Shown: in pieces, positions 8,525 through 16,887 of the stretch
Position numbering within the stretch: position 1 is the first letter of the stretch
Layout: every line of letters begins with the position of its first letter
NCBI RefSeq assembly: GCF_004135285.1
Contig: NZ_CP035494.1
Location: 2,418,001 to 2,482,000 of the forward strand
DNA length: 64,000 bases
Reading direction: 5' to 3'
Source: Microbacterium protaetiae
Lineage (GTDB): Bacteria > Actinomycetota > Actinomycetes > Actinomycetales > Microbacteriaceae
Position numbers and translations under genes: made by a program
The notes under the pieces: model-generated
Told to the model about the DNA's origin: nothing
What the model saw: the letters and a program-made list of their open reading frames with translations, nothing else
Databases searched by the model: none

Positions 8525-9418
8525 ATGCGTATTCCGTTCGAGCTCGCTGAAACCCTCGCCGTCGTCGTCGAGGAGGGAACGCTGGATGCCGCGGCGCGGC
8601 GCCTGCGGCTCACTCCGTCGGCGGTGAGCCAGCGCATCAAGGCGCTCGAAGAGCAACTCGGGCGGGTCATGCTCGTGCGCTCCAAACCGGCTCGGGCGAC
8701 GGCGGCGGGCGACGCGGTCGTGCGGCTGGCCCGTCAACTCAACCTGCTCGAGCACGATGCGTTGGGAGAGTTGGGCGACGAATCGGTGCGCATGAGCGTC
8801 GCGCTCGCGGTGAACGCCGACTGCCTGTCGACGTGGTTTCTCGACCCTCTCGCGCGGCTCGGGCAGCGGCATCCGCTCGTCTTCGACCTGCACCGCGACG
8901 ACCAGGACTTCACCGCGGGGCTTCTCGAGTCGGGCACGGTCATGGGCGCGGTCACCTCGCGCGCCCGCCCGGTGGCCGGCTGCCGCGTCGTGCCGCTCGG
9001 GGTCATGCGCTACGAAGCCGTGGCCACGCCGCAGTTCGTGGCCGAGTGGCTGCCGGCCGTGACGGCCGCCGCGCTCGCGCAGGCTCCGGTCGTCTTCTTC
9101 GACCGTCGTGATGAGCTTCAAGCCATCTGGCTGCGGGCGAGGGGAGTGGATGCTGCGCCTCCACGGCACTACATCCCCGCCTCAACAGACTTCGCCCGCG
9201 CCGTCGAACTCGGCATGGGCTGGGGACTGCTGCCCACTCTGCAGTCCGAGGCGGGCCTGGACGACGGATCGCTGGTGCGACTCGGGGGAGAGCCGGTGGA
9301 CGTCCCCCTGTATTGGCAGCAGTGGAACCTGCGGTCTGCCCTGCTCGACGCCGTCGCCGACGAGGTGATCAGCGAGGGGCGTCGGGTGCTGCGCCGCGGA
9401 AGTCCGTCTGCGGGATGA
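8525..9418 (+). CDS. lysG: LysR-type regulator of amino acid export (LysG/ArgP-like)
   Basis: The 297-residue protein starts with a winged helix-turn-helix (about residues 4-62; TLDAAARRLRLTPSAVSQRI), then a LysR effector domain. The N terminus FELAETLAVVVEEGTLDAAA is typical of the ArgP/LysG group, which senses lysine and arginine and switches on the divergent exporter. The last 50 bp overlap tail to tail with the marR gene. No ribosome binding site is evident before the ATG. Confidence 0.88.
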   Translation: MRIPFELAETLAVVVEEGTLDAAARRLRLTPSAVSQRIKALEEQLGRVMLVRSKPARATAAGDAVVRLARQLNLLEHDALGELGDESVRMSVALAVNADCLSTWFLDPLARLGQRHPLVFDLHRDDQDFTAGLLESGTVMGAVTSRARPVAGCRVVPLGVMRYEAVATPQFVAEWLPAVTAAALAQAPVVFFDRRDELQAIWLRARGVDAAPPRHYIPASTDFARAVELGMGWGLLPTLQSEAGLDDGSLVRLGGEPVDVPLYWQQWNLRSALLDAVADEVISEGRRVLRRGSPSAG

Positions 9419-9899
9419 TGTTGTTCGCCAGCGCCCCGAGCAAGCCGCTGAGCCGCTCGATCGACTCCATCGGCCACTCGCTGAGGGCATCTTCGAGGCG
9501 GTCGATGAAGGGGAAGCGAATGGCGCGCAGCCGCTCCTGGCCGAACGGCGTGACAGAGATCAGGCGGATGCGGCCATCGGTGGCATCGGGAGTGCGTTCG
9601 ATGAGGCCGAGACCTTCCAGCTCTGCCACGGAGCGGCTGATCATCCCCTTGTCGGTCGTCATCCGTTCGGCAAGGGTCGACGCGCTGACCGGGCCGATCT
9701 GATTGATCACAGTGAACACCTTGAACGTTCCGGGGATCATTCCGGGGCTCACTGCTTCAGACGCCTGCGCGTAGGCGTGGCGCAACTGCGTGAACAGCAG
9801 CGAGAACGCGCCCTCCAGGTCGCGGACGGCGTCGCGTCGGGGGTCCCGCTCTGGGGCGGCGTCGTGAGACGCCGCCCCAGAGACGGATGCCGTGGTCAT
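9369..9899 (-). CDS. MarR family transcriptional regulator
   Basis: The 176-residue protein has a MarR winged helix: GTFKVFTVINQIGPVSASTLAERMTTD, a recognition helix, and the wing RTPDATDGRIRLISVTPFG with the conserved DGR turn. It is the second gene of an operon with the DHA2 exporter (4-bp overlap), so it most likely represses the exporter and itself through the palindromes at 11696-11757. Its 3' end overlaps lysG on the other strand. Confidence 0.88.
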   Translation of the reverse strand: MTTASVSGAASHDAAPERDPRRDAVRDLEGAFSLLFTQLRHAYAQASEAVSPGMIPGTFKVFTVINQIGPVSASTLAERMTTDKGMISRSVAELEGLGLIERTPDATDGRIRLISVTPFGQERLRAIRFPFIDRLEDALSEWPMESIERLSGLLGALANNIIPQTDFRGAAPDAPR

Positions 9900-11626
9900 G
9901 ATTCGTCGGACCTCGCAGAACGGCGGGTGGCTGCCTGGGCTCCGCCGGCGACGGGGATGCTGCCGGTGGCAGACAGCGCGTCCATGCCCTCGGCTACCGA
10001 GACGGTCGCGAGGTCGGCTTCGCCGGCCTGCATACGCTCGACGTTCGTCATGCGGGTCAGTGGCTTGTTCGGAATGAACAGGATGGCCAGCAGACTGAGC
10101 ACCGCGAACGGCACCGCGATCAGGAACGAGTGCGAGATGCCCTGGGCGTAGATGTCCTCGATGATGATGCGCAGCGCGTGCGGCATCGTCGAGACCTCGG
10201 GGAGCGTACCGGACTGCAGCTGCTGACCCCAGTACTGTGCCTTCTCAGGACCGAGGCCCTGGATGGCGGCGGTGATGTCGCCGAGGTGGGTGGTCATCAG
10301 ATCGACGACCTTGGTCGCCAGCGCCGCGCCCATGACCGACACACCGATGGTGCCGCCCAGGGTGCGGAAGAAGGTGACACCGGAGCTTGCGACTCCGAGT
10401 TCCTCGGGCTTGCAGGTGTTCTGTACGACCAGCACGAGGTTCTGCATGGTCATGCCCACGCCTGCACCGAGCAGGAACATGTAGACCGAGACCAGCACGA
10501 AGTTCGTGTCGTAGTGGATCGTCGACAGCGTGTACGAGCCGGCGATCAGCAACACGCCACCCAGCAGCAGGTACGGCTTCCAATGCCCGTACTTCGAGAT
10601 CAGCATGCCGATGAACACCGACGACAGCAGCAGGCCGCCGATCATCGGGATCGTCATCAGGCCGGCCTGCGTCGGGGTGGCCCCGCGGGCCAGCTGCATG
10701 TACTGGCTGAGGAACACCGAGGCGCCGAACATTGCGATGCCGGTCGAGATCGAGGCGACCACGGCGAGCGTGAAGGTGCGGTTGCGGAACATCGCGAGCG
10801 GCACCAGCGGTTCGCGGGCGCGCAGTTCGAAGACGACGAACAGCAGAGCCGCGATGATTGCGCCGCCGACCATCCAGACGGTCGTGAAGCTCCACCAGTC
10901 GTTGGAGTGCCACCAGTCGCCGGTCGTGTCGGTGCCGGCGTTGCTCACCCAGATCATCAGCAGTGCTGAGGCAGCGGCCAGCAGGACGATGCCGACGTAG
11001 TCGATCGTCACCTTGCGCTGCTTCTGCGGCGTCAGGTGCAGGGTCTTCTGCACGATGATCAGCGCGATGATGGCCACAGGAAGGGCCACGTAGAAGTTCC
11101 AGCGCCAGCTGAGGGTGTCGGTGAGAACGCCGCCGAGCAGCGGGCCACCGACGGTGGAGACGGCCATGACCGCGCCGAACAGGCCCATGTACTTGCCACG
11201 TTCACGCGGGCTGAGGATGTCGGCCATGATGACCTGGCTGAGAGCGGCCAGACCACCGGCGCCGAGGCCCTGCACCGCACGGAAGGTGATGAGCATCTCG
11301 GGGTTCTGCGAGAAGCCCGCTCCGGCGGTGGCCAGGACGAAGATGACGATCGCGAGCTGGAAGAGCACCTTGCGATTGAAGAGGTCGGCGAGCTTGCCCC
11401 AGATGGGGGTGGCGATCGCCGTCGCCAACAGGGTCGAGGTGACGACCCAGGTGAAGGCGGCCTGGTCGCCCTTCAAATCGTGGACGATGACCGGAAGGGA
11501 GCTGGACACGACGGTCGACGCGAGCATCGACACGAACATGCCGAGGATGAGGCCGGAGAGGGCCTCGAGCACCTGGCGGTGGGTCATGGCCGGCTTGGCG
11601 CCGGCCACAGAGGGAATTTCGGACAT
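9896..11626 (-). CDS. DHA2 family (EmrB/QacA-type) multidrug MFS exporter
   Basis: The 576-residue protein has about 14 transmembrane segments, the mark of the DHA2 family. Motif A reads GKLADLFNRKVLFQ, the antiporter motif region reads LLGGVLTDTLSWRWNFYVALP, and a long hydrophilic loop follows the penultimate segments. It would expel drugs or cationic compounds in exchange for protons. A site GAAGGAT stands before the ATG. It is first in an operon with marR and is preceded by three matching operators. Confidence 0.9.
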   Translation of the reverse strand: MSEIPSVAGAKPAMTHRQVLEALSGLILGMFVSMLASTVVSSSLPVIVHDLKGDQAAFTWVVTSTLLATAIATPIWGKLADLFNRKVLFQLAIVIFVLATAGAGFSQNPEMLITFRAVQGLGAGGLAALSQVIMADILSPRERGKYMGLFGAVMAVSTVGGPLLGGVLTDTLSWRWNFYVALPVAIIALIIVQKTLHLTPQKQRKVTIDYVGIVLLAAASALLMIWVSNAGTDTTGDWWHSNDWWSFTTVWMVGGAIIAALLFVVFELRAREPLVPLAMFRNRTFTLAVVASISTGIAMFGASVFLSQYMQLARGATPTQAGLMTIPMIGGLLLSSVFIGMLISKYGHWKPYLLLGGVLLIAGSYTLSTIHYDTNFVLVSVYMFLLGAGVGMTMQNLVLVVQNTCKPEELGVASSGVTFFRTLGGTIGVSVMGAALATKVVDLMTTHLGDITAAIQGLGPEKAQYWGQQLQSGTLPEVSTMPHALRIIIEDIYAQGISHSFLIAVPFAVLSLLAILFIPNKPLTRMTNVERMQAGEADLATVSVAEGMDALSATGSIPVAGGAQAATRRSARSDES

Positions 11627-11695
11627 GCAGATCCTTCAGAGAACAGAGCGGATTTCACAATGGGATTTTGTTGCGCGACGACGATGGCGCAGATG

Positions 11696-11757
11696 GTTGA
11701 CGATCGTCAACAGTTGAGATTCGTCAACTATATATCCGATCGTTGACGTTCGTCAAC
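11696..11757 (-). promoter_or_regulatory. Promoter with three MarR-type operators
   Basis: Three copies of GTTGA-N6-TCAAC occur at 11696-11711, 11713-11728 and 11742-11757; the first is a perfect 16-bp palindrome. On the minus strand a -35 TTGACG (11756-11751) lies inside the distal copy and a -10 TATAGT (11732-11727, 18-bp gap) touches the middle one. Binding here would block the exporter-marR operon. Confidence 0.8.
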
Positions 11758-11791
11758 TAACGGTGCCTGGCGGCTGGGGGAACGAAGTCGC

Positions 11792-11823
11792 CGTTCGTTG
11801 AGCGAGCGAAGCGAGTCGAGACG
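11792..11823. repeat. Dispersed intergenic repeat, copy 1
   Basis: The segment contains TTGAGCGAGCGAAGCGAGTC, a short repeat type recalled from intergenic regions of Microbacteriaceae. A related inverse copy lies at 15055-15100. It sits between the exporter promoter and the end of the YqaJ gene. Confidence 0.55.
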
Positions 11824-11828
11824 CCGCT

Positions 11829-12455
11829 TCAGTCCGCGAGAGCCAGCGCTCGATGTACCTCGCGGGCGGGGGAGGGATGCGTCACCCGGTGCAGCTCGTC
11901 GATCAAAGCCGTCGCCAGTCGCACCAGCTTGCCGATCTCGATCTCGTCGCGGTCGACCCAGGCGCATTTCGGCTCGTCGTCGACCGGCACGAAGTCGACG
12001 TGCTGCTCCCAGATCACGAGGGTGCGCTCCGCACCGAGCACATGCTGCTGCCACCACACCTGACGAAGATAGGAGCGCGGGATGCTGCGCCACGCCTTGT
12101 TCGTGGTCTTGATCTCGGCGAGGGTGATGTGCCCAGCACCGTCCTGGGTGATCCCGTCAGGGGTGGCCAGGTGTCGCGGCTCCACGACCGCGCGGAAGAG
12201 CGCCGAGGAAGGCTGGATGCCGTGGGTTGCAGCCACCCATGCAGCGATCTCGGGTTCGCGGCGACGTCCGTGGTCGGTGTACGCGTTGCCGGTGAAGCCG
12301 CTTCCGCGCAGCTTCGTCTGTGCCGCGCGGGCAATCGCGCGCTCGCTGGTGAGGTGCGCGACATCCGTCGCTGTGATCCCTCGTGAGCGCGCTCGCAACC
12401 AGGCGACCCGATCGCGCGAGTCCGCGACGATGCGCTCGGCCAGTTCAGGGGTCAC
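11829..12455 (-). CDS. YqaJ-type (lambda exonuclease-like) nuclease domain protein
   Basis: The 208-residue protein fits the YqaJ viral recombinase fold: RITATDVAHL-like start (SRGITATDVAHL), NAYTDHGRRREPEIAAWV, then DGITQDG and LAEIKTTNKAW, the E-x-K pair of the PD-(D/E)XK nuclease core, and YLRQVWWQQHVLGAERTLV. Phage relatives trim DNA ends for recombination. Here it stands alone without a single-strand annealing partner, so it may be a domesticated gene. The GTG at 12455 is chosen since TACCCT lies six bases upstream; GTG 12458 is the alternative. Confidence 0.82.
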   Translation of the reverse strand: MTPELAERIVADSRDRVAWLRARSRGITATDVAHLTSERAIARAAQTKLRGSGFTGNAYTDHGRRREPEIAAWVAATHGIQPSSALFRAVVEPRHLATPDGITQDGAGHITLAEIKTTNKAWRSIPRSYLRQVWWQQHVLGAERTLVIWEQHVDFVPVDDEPKCAWVDRDEIEIGKLVRLATALIDELHRVTHPSPAREVHRALALAD

Positions 12456-12626
12456 CACTCGAGGGTAGCCCCGGGGGCAGACGGTTGCCGCACGACGCTC
12501 CGCATCCGAGGGCGAAGCTCCCGCGCGCTCGCCCCGCCGTCTCGTGCATCGACATTCTGCTCTGGGTGCCTGGCGCTGGAGCGCAAGGGGCTTGCGCTCC
12601 AGCGCTGCGGTGCCAGGGTCGAGAGC

Positions 12627-12941
12627 ATGGACACCATCACTCAGGAGCAATTCCAAGCGTTTGCCGGTGTCGAGGGCTGGCGCTTCGCCGCCGACGCCGT
12701 GCGTGCGCAGTTTCGCACGGGCGACTTCGCGACCGGCGCGCGTCTGTTCACGGCGATCGCGGACCTCGCCGAGGCAGCCAATCACCACCCCGATGTCGAG
12801 GTCACCTACCCGAGCGTGCGTGTGACGTTGACCTCGCACGATGCGGGCGGAGTGACGGGGAAGGATGCCGCGCTGGCCGCCGCCATCTCGCAGGCGGCCG
12901 GCGATCTCGGCATTGAGATGGAAGACGCTGCCGGTCGCTGA
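12627..12941 (+). CDS. Pterin-4a-carbinolamine dehydratase family protein
   Basis: The 104-residue protein has the family motif EAANHHPDVEVTYPSVRVTL, including the HHP active-site residues, followed by DAGGVTGKD. The classical enzyme dehydrates 4a-hydroxytetrahydropterin to recycle the cofactor of aromatic amino acid hydroxylases. No hydroxylase is in the window, so the partner is unknown. CAGGGT seven bases before the ATG suggests a leaderless message. Confidence 0.9.
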   Translation: MDTITQEQFQAFAGVEGWRFAADAVRAQFRTGDFATGARLFTAIADLAEAANHHPDVEVTYPSVRVTLTSHDAGGVTGKDAALAAAISQAAGDLGIEMEDAAGR

Positions 12942-13002
12942 GCCACGACCGCGACCCGGCCGATGCGCGTCGTCGTCCCCGTGACGCCGTAGTGCGTGCC
13001 GG

Positions 13003-13098
13003 GCTGGGCGTCGCCTTGCCGGCTGGGCGTCGTCGTGCCAGCTGGGCGTCGTCGTGCCAGCTGGGCGTCGTCGTGCCCGGCTGGGCGTCATCGTGCCG
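13003..13098. repeat. Tandem array of five 19-bp units
   Basis: Units beginning GCTGGGCGT start at 13003, 13022, 13041, 13060 and 13080. The common core is GCTGGGCGTCGTCGTGCC with a few base changes. It begins 61 bp after the pterin dehydratase stop and does not encode a recognisable protein. Confidence 0.85.
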
Positions 13099-13202
13099 GA
13101 TGTTTTCGCGGTCGGTGATGTGCGCGCGCAGTCGGTCAAGCGTGTGGCGTCCGCGGTTGGCGAGGGGTCGGTCGCGGTGCAGTTCGTGCACCAGGTGCTG
13201 CG

Positions 13203-13378
13203 CGGCTGACACGGGTCACCCGGTTCGCTGCGCGGCTGGCAGGGGTCACCTGGTTCGCGGTGCGGCTGGCAGGGTCACCTGGTTCGCGGTGCGGCTGGCA
13301 GGGTCACCTGGTTCGCGGTGCGGCTGGCAGGGTCACCTGGTTCGCGGTGCTGCTGACGGGGGTTATCTGGTTCGCGGT
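13203..13378. repeat. Tandem array of six 29/30-bp units
   Basis: Units start CGGCTG at 13203, 13233, 13263, 13292, 13321 and 13350 (the last altered to CTGCTG). Three central units are identical; each contains GGGTCACCTGGTTCGCGG. A diverged seventh unit near 13405 holds the stop codon of the DUF222 gene. Together with the 19-bp array it fills the stretch 12942-13415, where no gene is seen. Confidence 0.88.
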
Positions 13379-13415
13379 GCGGTTCGTGCGCCAGGTGTGG
13401 TGCGGCCGGCAGGGG

Positions 13416-14894
13416 TTACCCGGTTCGCGGTGTGGCTGGTTCGCGTTGTTTTGCCAGTCGTTGTCTGAGCCGGTTTTGTGCGCGGTGGAGTGATCCGGTG
13501 GTGGGGTGCCATGTGCGGGTGGGGTCGAGGTTGCGGGGTGCGCGGATTTCGGGGATGCCGTTGATGATGCGGATTTCCCATCCGCTGGTGTCGATGGTGC
13601 GGTGGTGCCACCAGCACAGGGGGACGCCGTTGTCGGTGTGGGTGGGTCCGCCTTTGGCGTGGGGTGTGACGTGGTGGATTTCGCACCAGGTGGCGGGCAT
13701 GTGGCATCCGGGGATGGCGCATTCCCCGTCGCGGGCGATGATCGCCCGGCGTTGCTGGGTGGTGAAGGTGCGGTTGGGGGTGCCGAGCTGGATGATGCGG
13801 CCGTTGTCGGCGACGATCATGTGTTGGGTGCCGGCGTTGCAGGCGGTGTGCCGGGCGACGAAGGCGGGGACGGTGCAGTTTGTTCCGTTGAGGAATGCGA
13901 CCCCGTTGTCGCGGTTCAGGTCGTCGGCGTTGATGGTGACGATGACGGCCGGTGGGGCGCCGCCGATGGTGGGGGTTTCGGTGGAGCGGGCGGCCACGTG
14001 CAGGATGGTGGCGAACACGTCGTGCATCTTCTGCGCCCGCGTGCGCGGATCCGGCGGAACATCCTCCCCAGCATCCGCACTGTCGACGTTCTCACGGAAC
14101 GCGACCGCCTCGCCTCGAGTGCGGTCTTGCACGCGGGGGTTGGTGTGTGCGTCGTAGAGCAGCCGGAACTGTTCGTATACCTCGGTGAGGATGTTGCCGT
14201 TGACGGGGACGAGCCCGCCGTTTTCGTGTCCGAAGTGCAGGCCCCGGTTGCGGGCGGCGTGTTGGTCTTTGGGGAGGGTGCCGTCGGGGTCCAGGATCAG
14301 CTCCCATACCTTGGCTTGCAGGCGGGTGTCATCGGCGGTGCACGGTGGCGCCCCGTCGGGGCCGGTGCCGGTCGCGGCGGCGACAAGTTCGGTTTCGGCG
14401 GCGGCCAGCTGGGCGGGGTGGCACCGGTCGGTGATCGGGCCGAGCACGGAGATGATCGCCGCGATGCTGTCGACCCCGATGACACCTGAGGTCAGGGCTG
14501 CTGCCACGGCGGGGAACGGGGCGGGCAGGCTCTGCCCGGTCAGGGTGGCCCGGCCACCTGTCGCGCGGGCGTAGCGTGCCCGGGCGCGGGCGGTGACCGC
14601 AGAGACCCCGGTGACCCGGCACAGCAGGTCGACCGCGTTGATGCACCCGTTGCGTGCACAGAGGCGGTCTTCGCCCAGTTCGCTGCGCGACCGGTTATCG
14701 ACCTGCCCGGCAGCAGCGATCCGCAACGCGTCGATCCGGCGGCCCAACGACTCGACCACCCGCGTCAGAGCGAGCAGCTCGTCGTCACCCAGAGCTCGCA
14801 CACGATCGTCGTCGAGCGTGTCGTGCACGGCATCGCTGAGCTGCTGGTCGAGACGGGTCAGCGTCTCCAACAGGTCATCCGGTGCCGTGGTCAT
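13416..14894 (-). CDS. DUF222 / 13E12-type HNH endonuclease protein
   Basis: The 492-residue protein has an N-terminal DUF222 region (about residues 1-330) and a C-terminal HNH domain (about 385-430) reading CAIPGCHMP, WCEIHHVTPHAKGG, HTDNGVPLCWWHH, with the paired cysteines and the His-Asn-His residues intact. These proteins are abundant and multi-copy in actinobacteria; the mycobacterial ones are called REP13E12. Their role is uncertain. The ATG at 14894 has CATGAT six bases upstream; a longer frame to 15005 is unlikely. The stop falls in the repeat array next door. Confidence 0.88.
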   Translation of the reverse strand: MTTAPDDLLETLTRLDQQLSDAVHDTLDDDRVRALGDDELLALTRVVESLGRRIDALRIAAAGQVDNRSRSELGEDRLCARNGCINAVDLLCRVTGVSAVTARARARYARATGGRATLTGQSLPAPFPAVAAALTSGVIGVDSIAAIISVLGPITDRCHPAQLAAAETELVAAATGTGPDGAPPCTADDTRLQAKVWELILDPDGTLPKDQHAARNRGLHFGHENGGLVPVNGNILTEVYEQFRLLYDAHTNPRVQDRTRGEAVAFRENVDSADAGEDVPPDPRTRAQKMHDVFATILHVAARSTETPTIGGAPPAVIVTINADDLNRDNGVAFLNGTNCTVPAFVARHTACNAGTQHMIVADNGRIIQLGTPNRTFTTQQRRAIIARDGECAIPGCHMPATWCEIHHVTPHAKGGPTHTDNGVPLCWWHHRTIDTSGWEIRIINGIPEIRAPRNLDPTRTWHPTTGSLHRAQNRLRQRLAKQREPATPRTG

Positions 14895-15203
14895 ACCCCC
14901 ATCATGGTCGCCACCACCGACATTGACCCTCCACATTCCCCAGGTCAGCGCTAGTTTCTGTGGATAACCATCCACGCCCCTCGCCTGGGGAGGAAACGAC
15001 GGCACTCGCCCTCACCAGAGGGAGGGCTGTGATGGGCACGTCGGGCAAGACGCGCGTTTCGACTCGGTCGCTTCGCTCCCTCGCTCAACGACCGAGACGG
15101 GGTGCGCCCGCGCTCAGTGACTGGGACCGGTCGGGTCCGCGCTCAACGACCGAGACGGGTCAGGCCCGCTCAGTGACCGGTCCGCTCAACCGCACCGCTT
15201 GGC
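14895..15203. repeat. Gene-free stretch with dispersed repeat copy 2
   Basis: No gene is seen in these 309 bp. At 15055-15100 lies a dyad whose arms flank GGTCGCTTCGCTCCCTCGCT, the reverse-strand relative of the repeat at 11792. Two further pieces of CGCTCAACGACCGAGACGGG recur at 15081-15101 and 15141-15161, and CCGCTCAGTGAC recurs between and after them, giving a degenerate direct repeat. Confidence 0.6.
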
Positions 15204-15509
15204 TCAGCACACGAACGTCCAGGCATACTCCCGCCCGTCGGGGCGACGCCAATGCACGGTGACCTGGCCGGACTCCAGGGCCCGCTCGCCGAAGAAGACG
15301 AACCGCAGCCCTTCGCCGGGAGCAAGGCTGGCGCGGGGTACCGCCGGCTCTGCCCAACCCTCGCCGAAGAATTGCGTCGAGATATCGGTCACCCGTTCGG
15401 TGCCGACGTTGCGCAGCGTGCACCAGGGCAGCTGCTCACGATCGACGAGCCACGGCACAAGGTAGGCGCGTTCTGCCGAGCGAGGTGCGACGTCGGTGAG
15501 GTGTGGCAT
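15204..15509 (-). CDS. Conserved-looking protein of unknown function, 101 residues
   Basis: The start MPHLTDVAPRSAERAYL is chosen because TACCGT lies seven bases upstream. The protein is soluble with alternating hydrophobic strands (LRNVGTERVTDISTQFFGEG, LAPGEGLRFVFFGERAL, VTVHWRRPDGREYAWTFVC), which suggests a small beta-sandwich. No catalytic motif or known family is recognised. Codon use matches the neighbouring genes. Confidence 0.6.
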   Translation of the reverse strand: MPHLTDVAPRSAERAYLVPWLVDREQLPWCTLRNVGTERVTDISTQFFGEGWAEPAVPRASLAPGEGLRFVFFGERALESGQVTVHWRRPDGREYAWTFVC

Positions 15510-15636
15510 GTCGGCGACGGTAAGGCATGCCTCGGACTCGCAGCGGCGGAGGACGCGGCATCCTGCCCACATCTGTGGACAGAGGGCGAATGCGTGCTTC
15601 TGTGGAGGAATCGCCGCAGCCCACCCGTCCGCGATT

Positions 15637-15664
15637 TTGTCGCACCAGCGGCATCCCGTAGACT
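15637..15664 (+). promoter_or_regulatory. Promoter of rplJ-rplL
   Basis: TTGTCG (15637-15642) and TAGACT (15659-15664) are separated by 16 bp. Transcription would begin near 15671, leaving a leader of about 190 nt before rplJ. Confidence 0.55.
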
Positions 15665-15762
15665 TATCGGTGCCGAAGACCGCCGGTCATCCGTCCGCGC
15701 AAGCGAACGGATCGAAGCACTGCACAGCAGGGGCCCGCGCAGGTGACACGATCGATTCTCTC

Positions 15763-15792
15763 GCTCCGTGCGCCTTGCGCCGGAGCTTTTTT
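15763..15792 (+). promoter_or_regulatory. L10 leader with intrinsic terminator (attenuator)
   Basis: GCTCCG (15763-15768) pairs with CGGAGC (15781-15786), with an inner GCGC pairing, and is followed by six T. This is a textbook terminator inside the rplJ leader, about 70 nt before the start. The upstream leader (15671-15760) includes a GCCGAAGACCGCCGGTC segment, resembling the conserved L10-binding leader. L10 or an L10-L12 complex would bind the leader and favour termination. Confidence 0.7.
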
Positions 15793-15860
15793 GTTGGGCT
15801 CGAAGGTCTGAAGCAGGCGCCCCGCCATCGCGGGACGCACAGTACAGACAAGGAGTGGCC

Positions 15861-16376
15861 ATGGCGCAGAAGGACCAGGCGGTCGCCGAGCTCACGAAGA
15901 ACTTCGAGGACTCGACTGCCGTTCTGCTCACCGAGTACCGCGGCCTGACGGTTGCCGAGCTCAAGGAGCTTCGCAACAGCATTCGTCAGGACGCGGAATA
16001 CGCCGTGGTGAAGAACACGCTGACCAAGATCGCTGCCAACAAGGCGGGGATCGAGTCGCTGGACGACGAACTGAAGGGTCCGTCGGCCATCGCATTCGTG
16101 CACGGTGACCCGGTCACCGTCGCGAAGGGCCTGCGCGACTTCGCCAAGGCACACCCTCTGCTGGTCATCAAGGGCGGCTTCTTCGATGGAGCACCCCTGA
16201 GCCCGGCCGAGGTCAACCAGCTCGCCGACCTCGAGAGCCGTGAAGTCCTGCTGGCGAAGCTCGCCGGCGCCTTCAAAGCCTCGCTGTTCCAGGCGGCATA
16301 TCTCTTCAATGCGCCGCTGTCGAAGGCCGTTCGCACGGTCGACGCGCTGCGTGAGAAGCAGGAGTCCGCTGCCTGA
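15861..16376 (+). CDS. rplJ: 50S ribosomal protein L10
   Basis: The 171-residue protein starts [15 protein letters not shown] and has the L10 features [18 protein letters not shown] and [10 protein letters not shown], with the C-terminal helix that carries L7/L12 dimers. AGGAG is centred eight bases before the ATG; the frame is open further upstream but enters the attenuator. It forms the stalk base with L11 and 23S rRNA and is expressed with rplL 42 nt downstream. Confidence 0.98.
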   Translation: MAQKDQAVAELTKNFEDSTAVLLTEYRGLTVAELKELRNSIRQDAEYAVVKNTLTKIAANKAGIESLDDELKGPSAIAFVHGDPVTVAKGLRDFAKAHPLLVIKGGFFDGAPLSPAEVNQLADLESREVLLAKLAGAFKASLFQAAYLFNAPLSKAVRTVDALREKQESAA

Positions 16377-16418
16377 ACAGGGCACGGCTAGAACAAACCC
16401 CGATCAAGGAGAAACATC

Positions 16419-16802
16419 ATGGCAAAGCTCAGCACTGACGAGCTGCTCGACGCCTTCAAGGAGCTTTCGCTCATCGAGCTCAGCGAGTTCGTCAAGAAGT
16501 TCGAGGAGACCTTCGAGGTCACCGCCGCCGCTCCGGTCGCCGTGGCCGCTGCCGGCGCCCCGGCTGCCCCCGCCGAAGAGGTTGAGGAGAAGGACTCCTT
16601 CGACGTCATCCTCGAGTCGGTCGGCGACAAGAAGATCCAGGTCATCAAGGTCGTCCGCGAGCTCACCTCGCTCGGCCTCGGCGACGCGAAGGCTGTCGTC
16701 GACGGCGCCCCCAAGCCGGTCTTGGAGGGCGCGGCCAAGGACGCGGCCGAGAAGGCCAAGGCTGCCCTTGAGGAAGCCGGCGCCACCGTCACCCTCAAGT
16801 AG
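16419..16802 (+). CDS. rplL: 50S ribosomal protein L7/L12
   Basis: The 127-residue acidic protein has the N-terminal dimerisation region ([23 protein letters not shown], split here as [10 protein letters not shown] and [10 protein letters not shown]), an Ala-rich hinge, and the C-terminal factor-binding domain with [20 protein letters not shown] and a [10 protein letters not shown] loop. It recruits translation GTPases. AAGGAGAA precedes the ATG, and a strong hairpin ends the operon. Confidence 0.98.
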   Translation: MAKLSTDELLDAFKELSLIELSEFVKKFEETFEVTAAAPVAVAAAGAPAAPAEEVEEKDSFDVILESVGDKKIQVIKVVRELTSLGLGDAKAVVDGAPKPVLEGAAKDAAEKAKAALEEAGATVTLK

Positions 16803-16817
16803 TCTCCGCTGCTTCAC

Positions 16818-16848
16818 GAATGCCCCGGTCATCACGACCGGGGCATTC
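16818..16848 (+). terminator. Terminator after rplL
   Basis: Two 13-bp arms (16818-16830 and 16836-16848) pair perfectly around ATCAC. No T run follows. It separates the ribosomal operon from the sugar importer. Confidence 0.82.
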
Positions 16849-16887
16849 GTGCATGTGTGGGATGCCGCATCCTAGAGAGCTCTGATC

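Noticed and set aside
13003..13378. CRISPR array
   Set aside because: Repeats are directly adjacent without spacers, so these are simple tandem repeats.
15768..15860. A longer L10 starting within the leader
   Set aside because: That stretch is the attenuator hairpin; AGGAG and conserved L10 sequence support the ATG at 15861.
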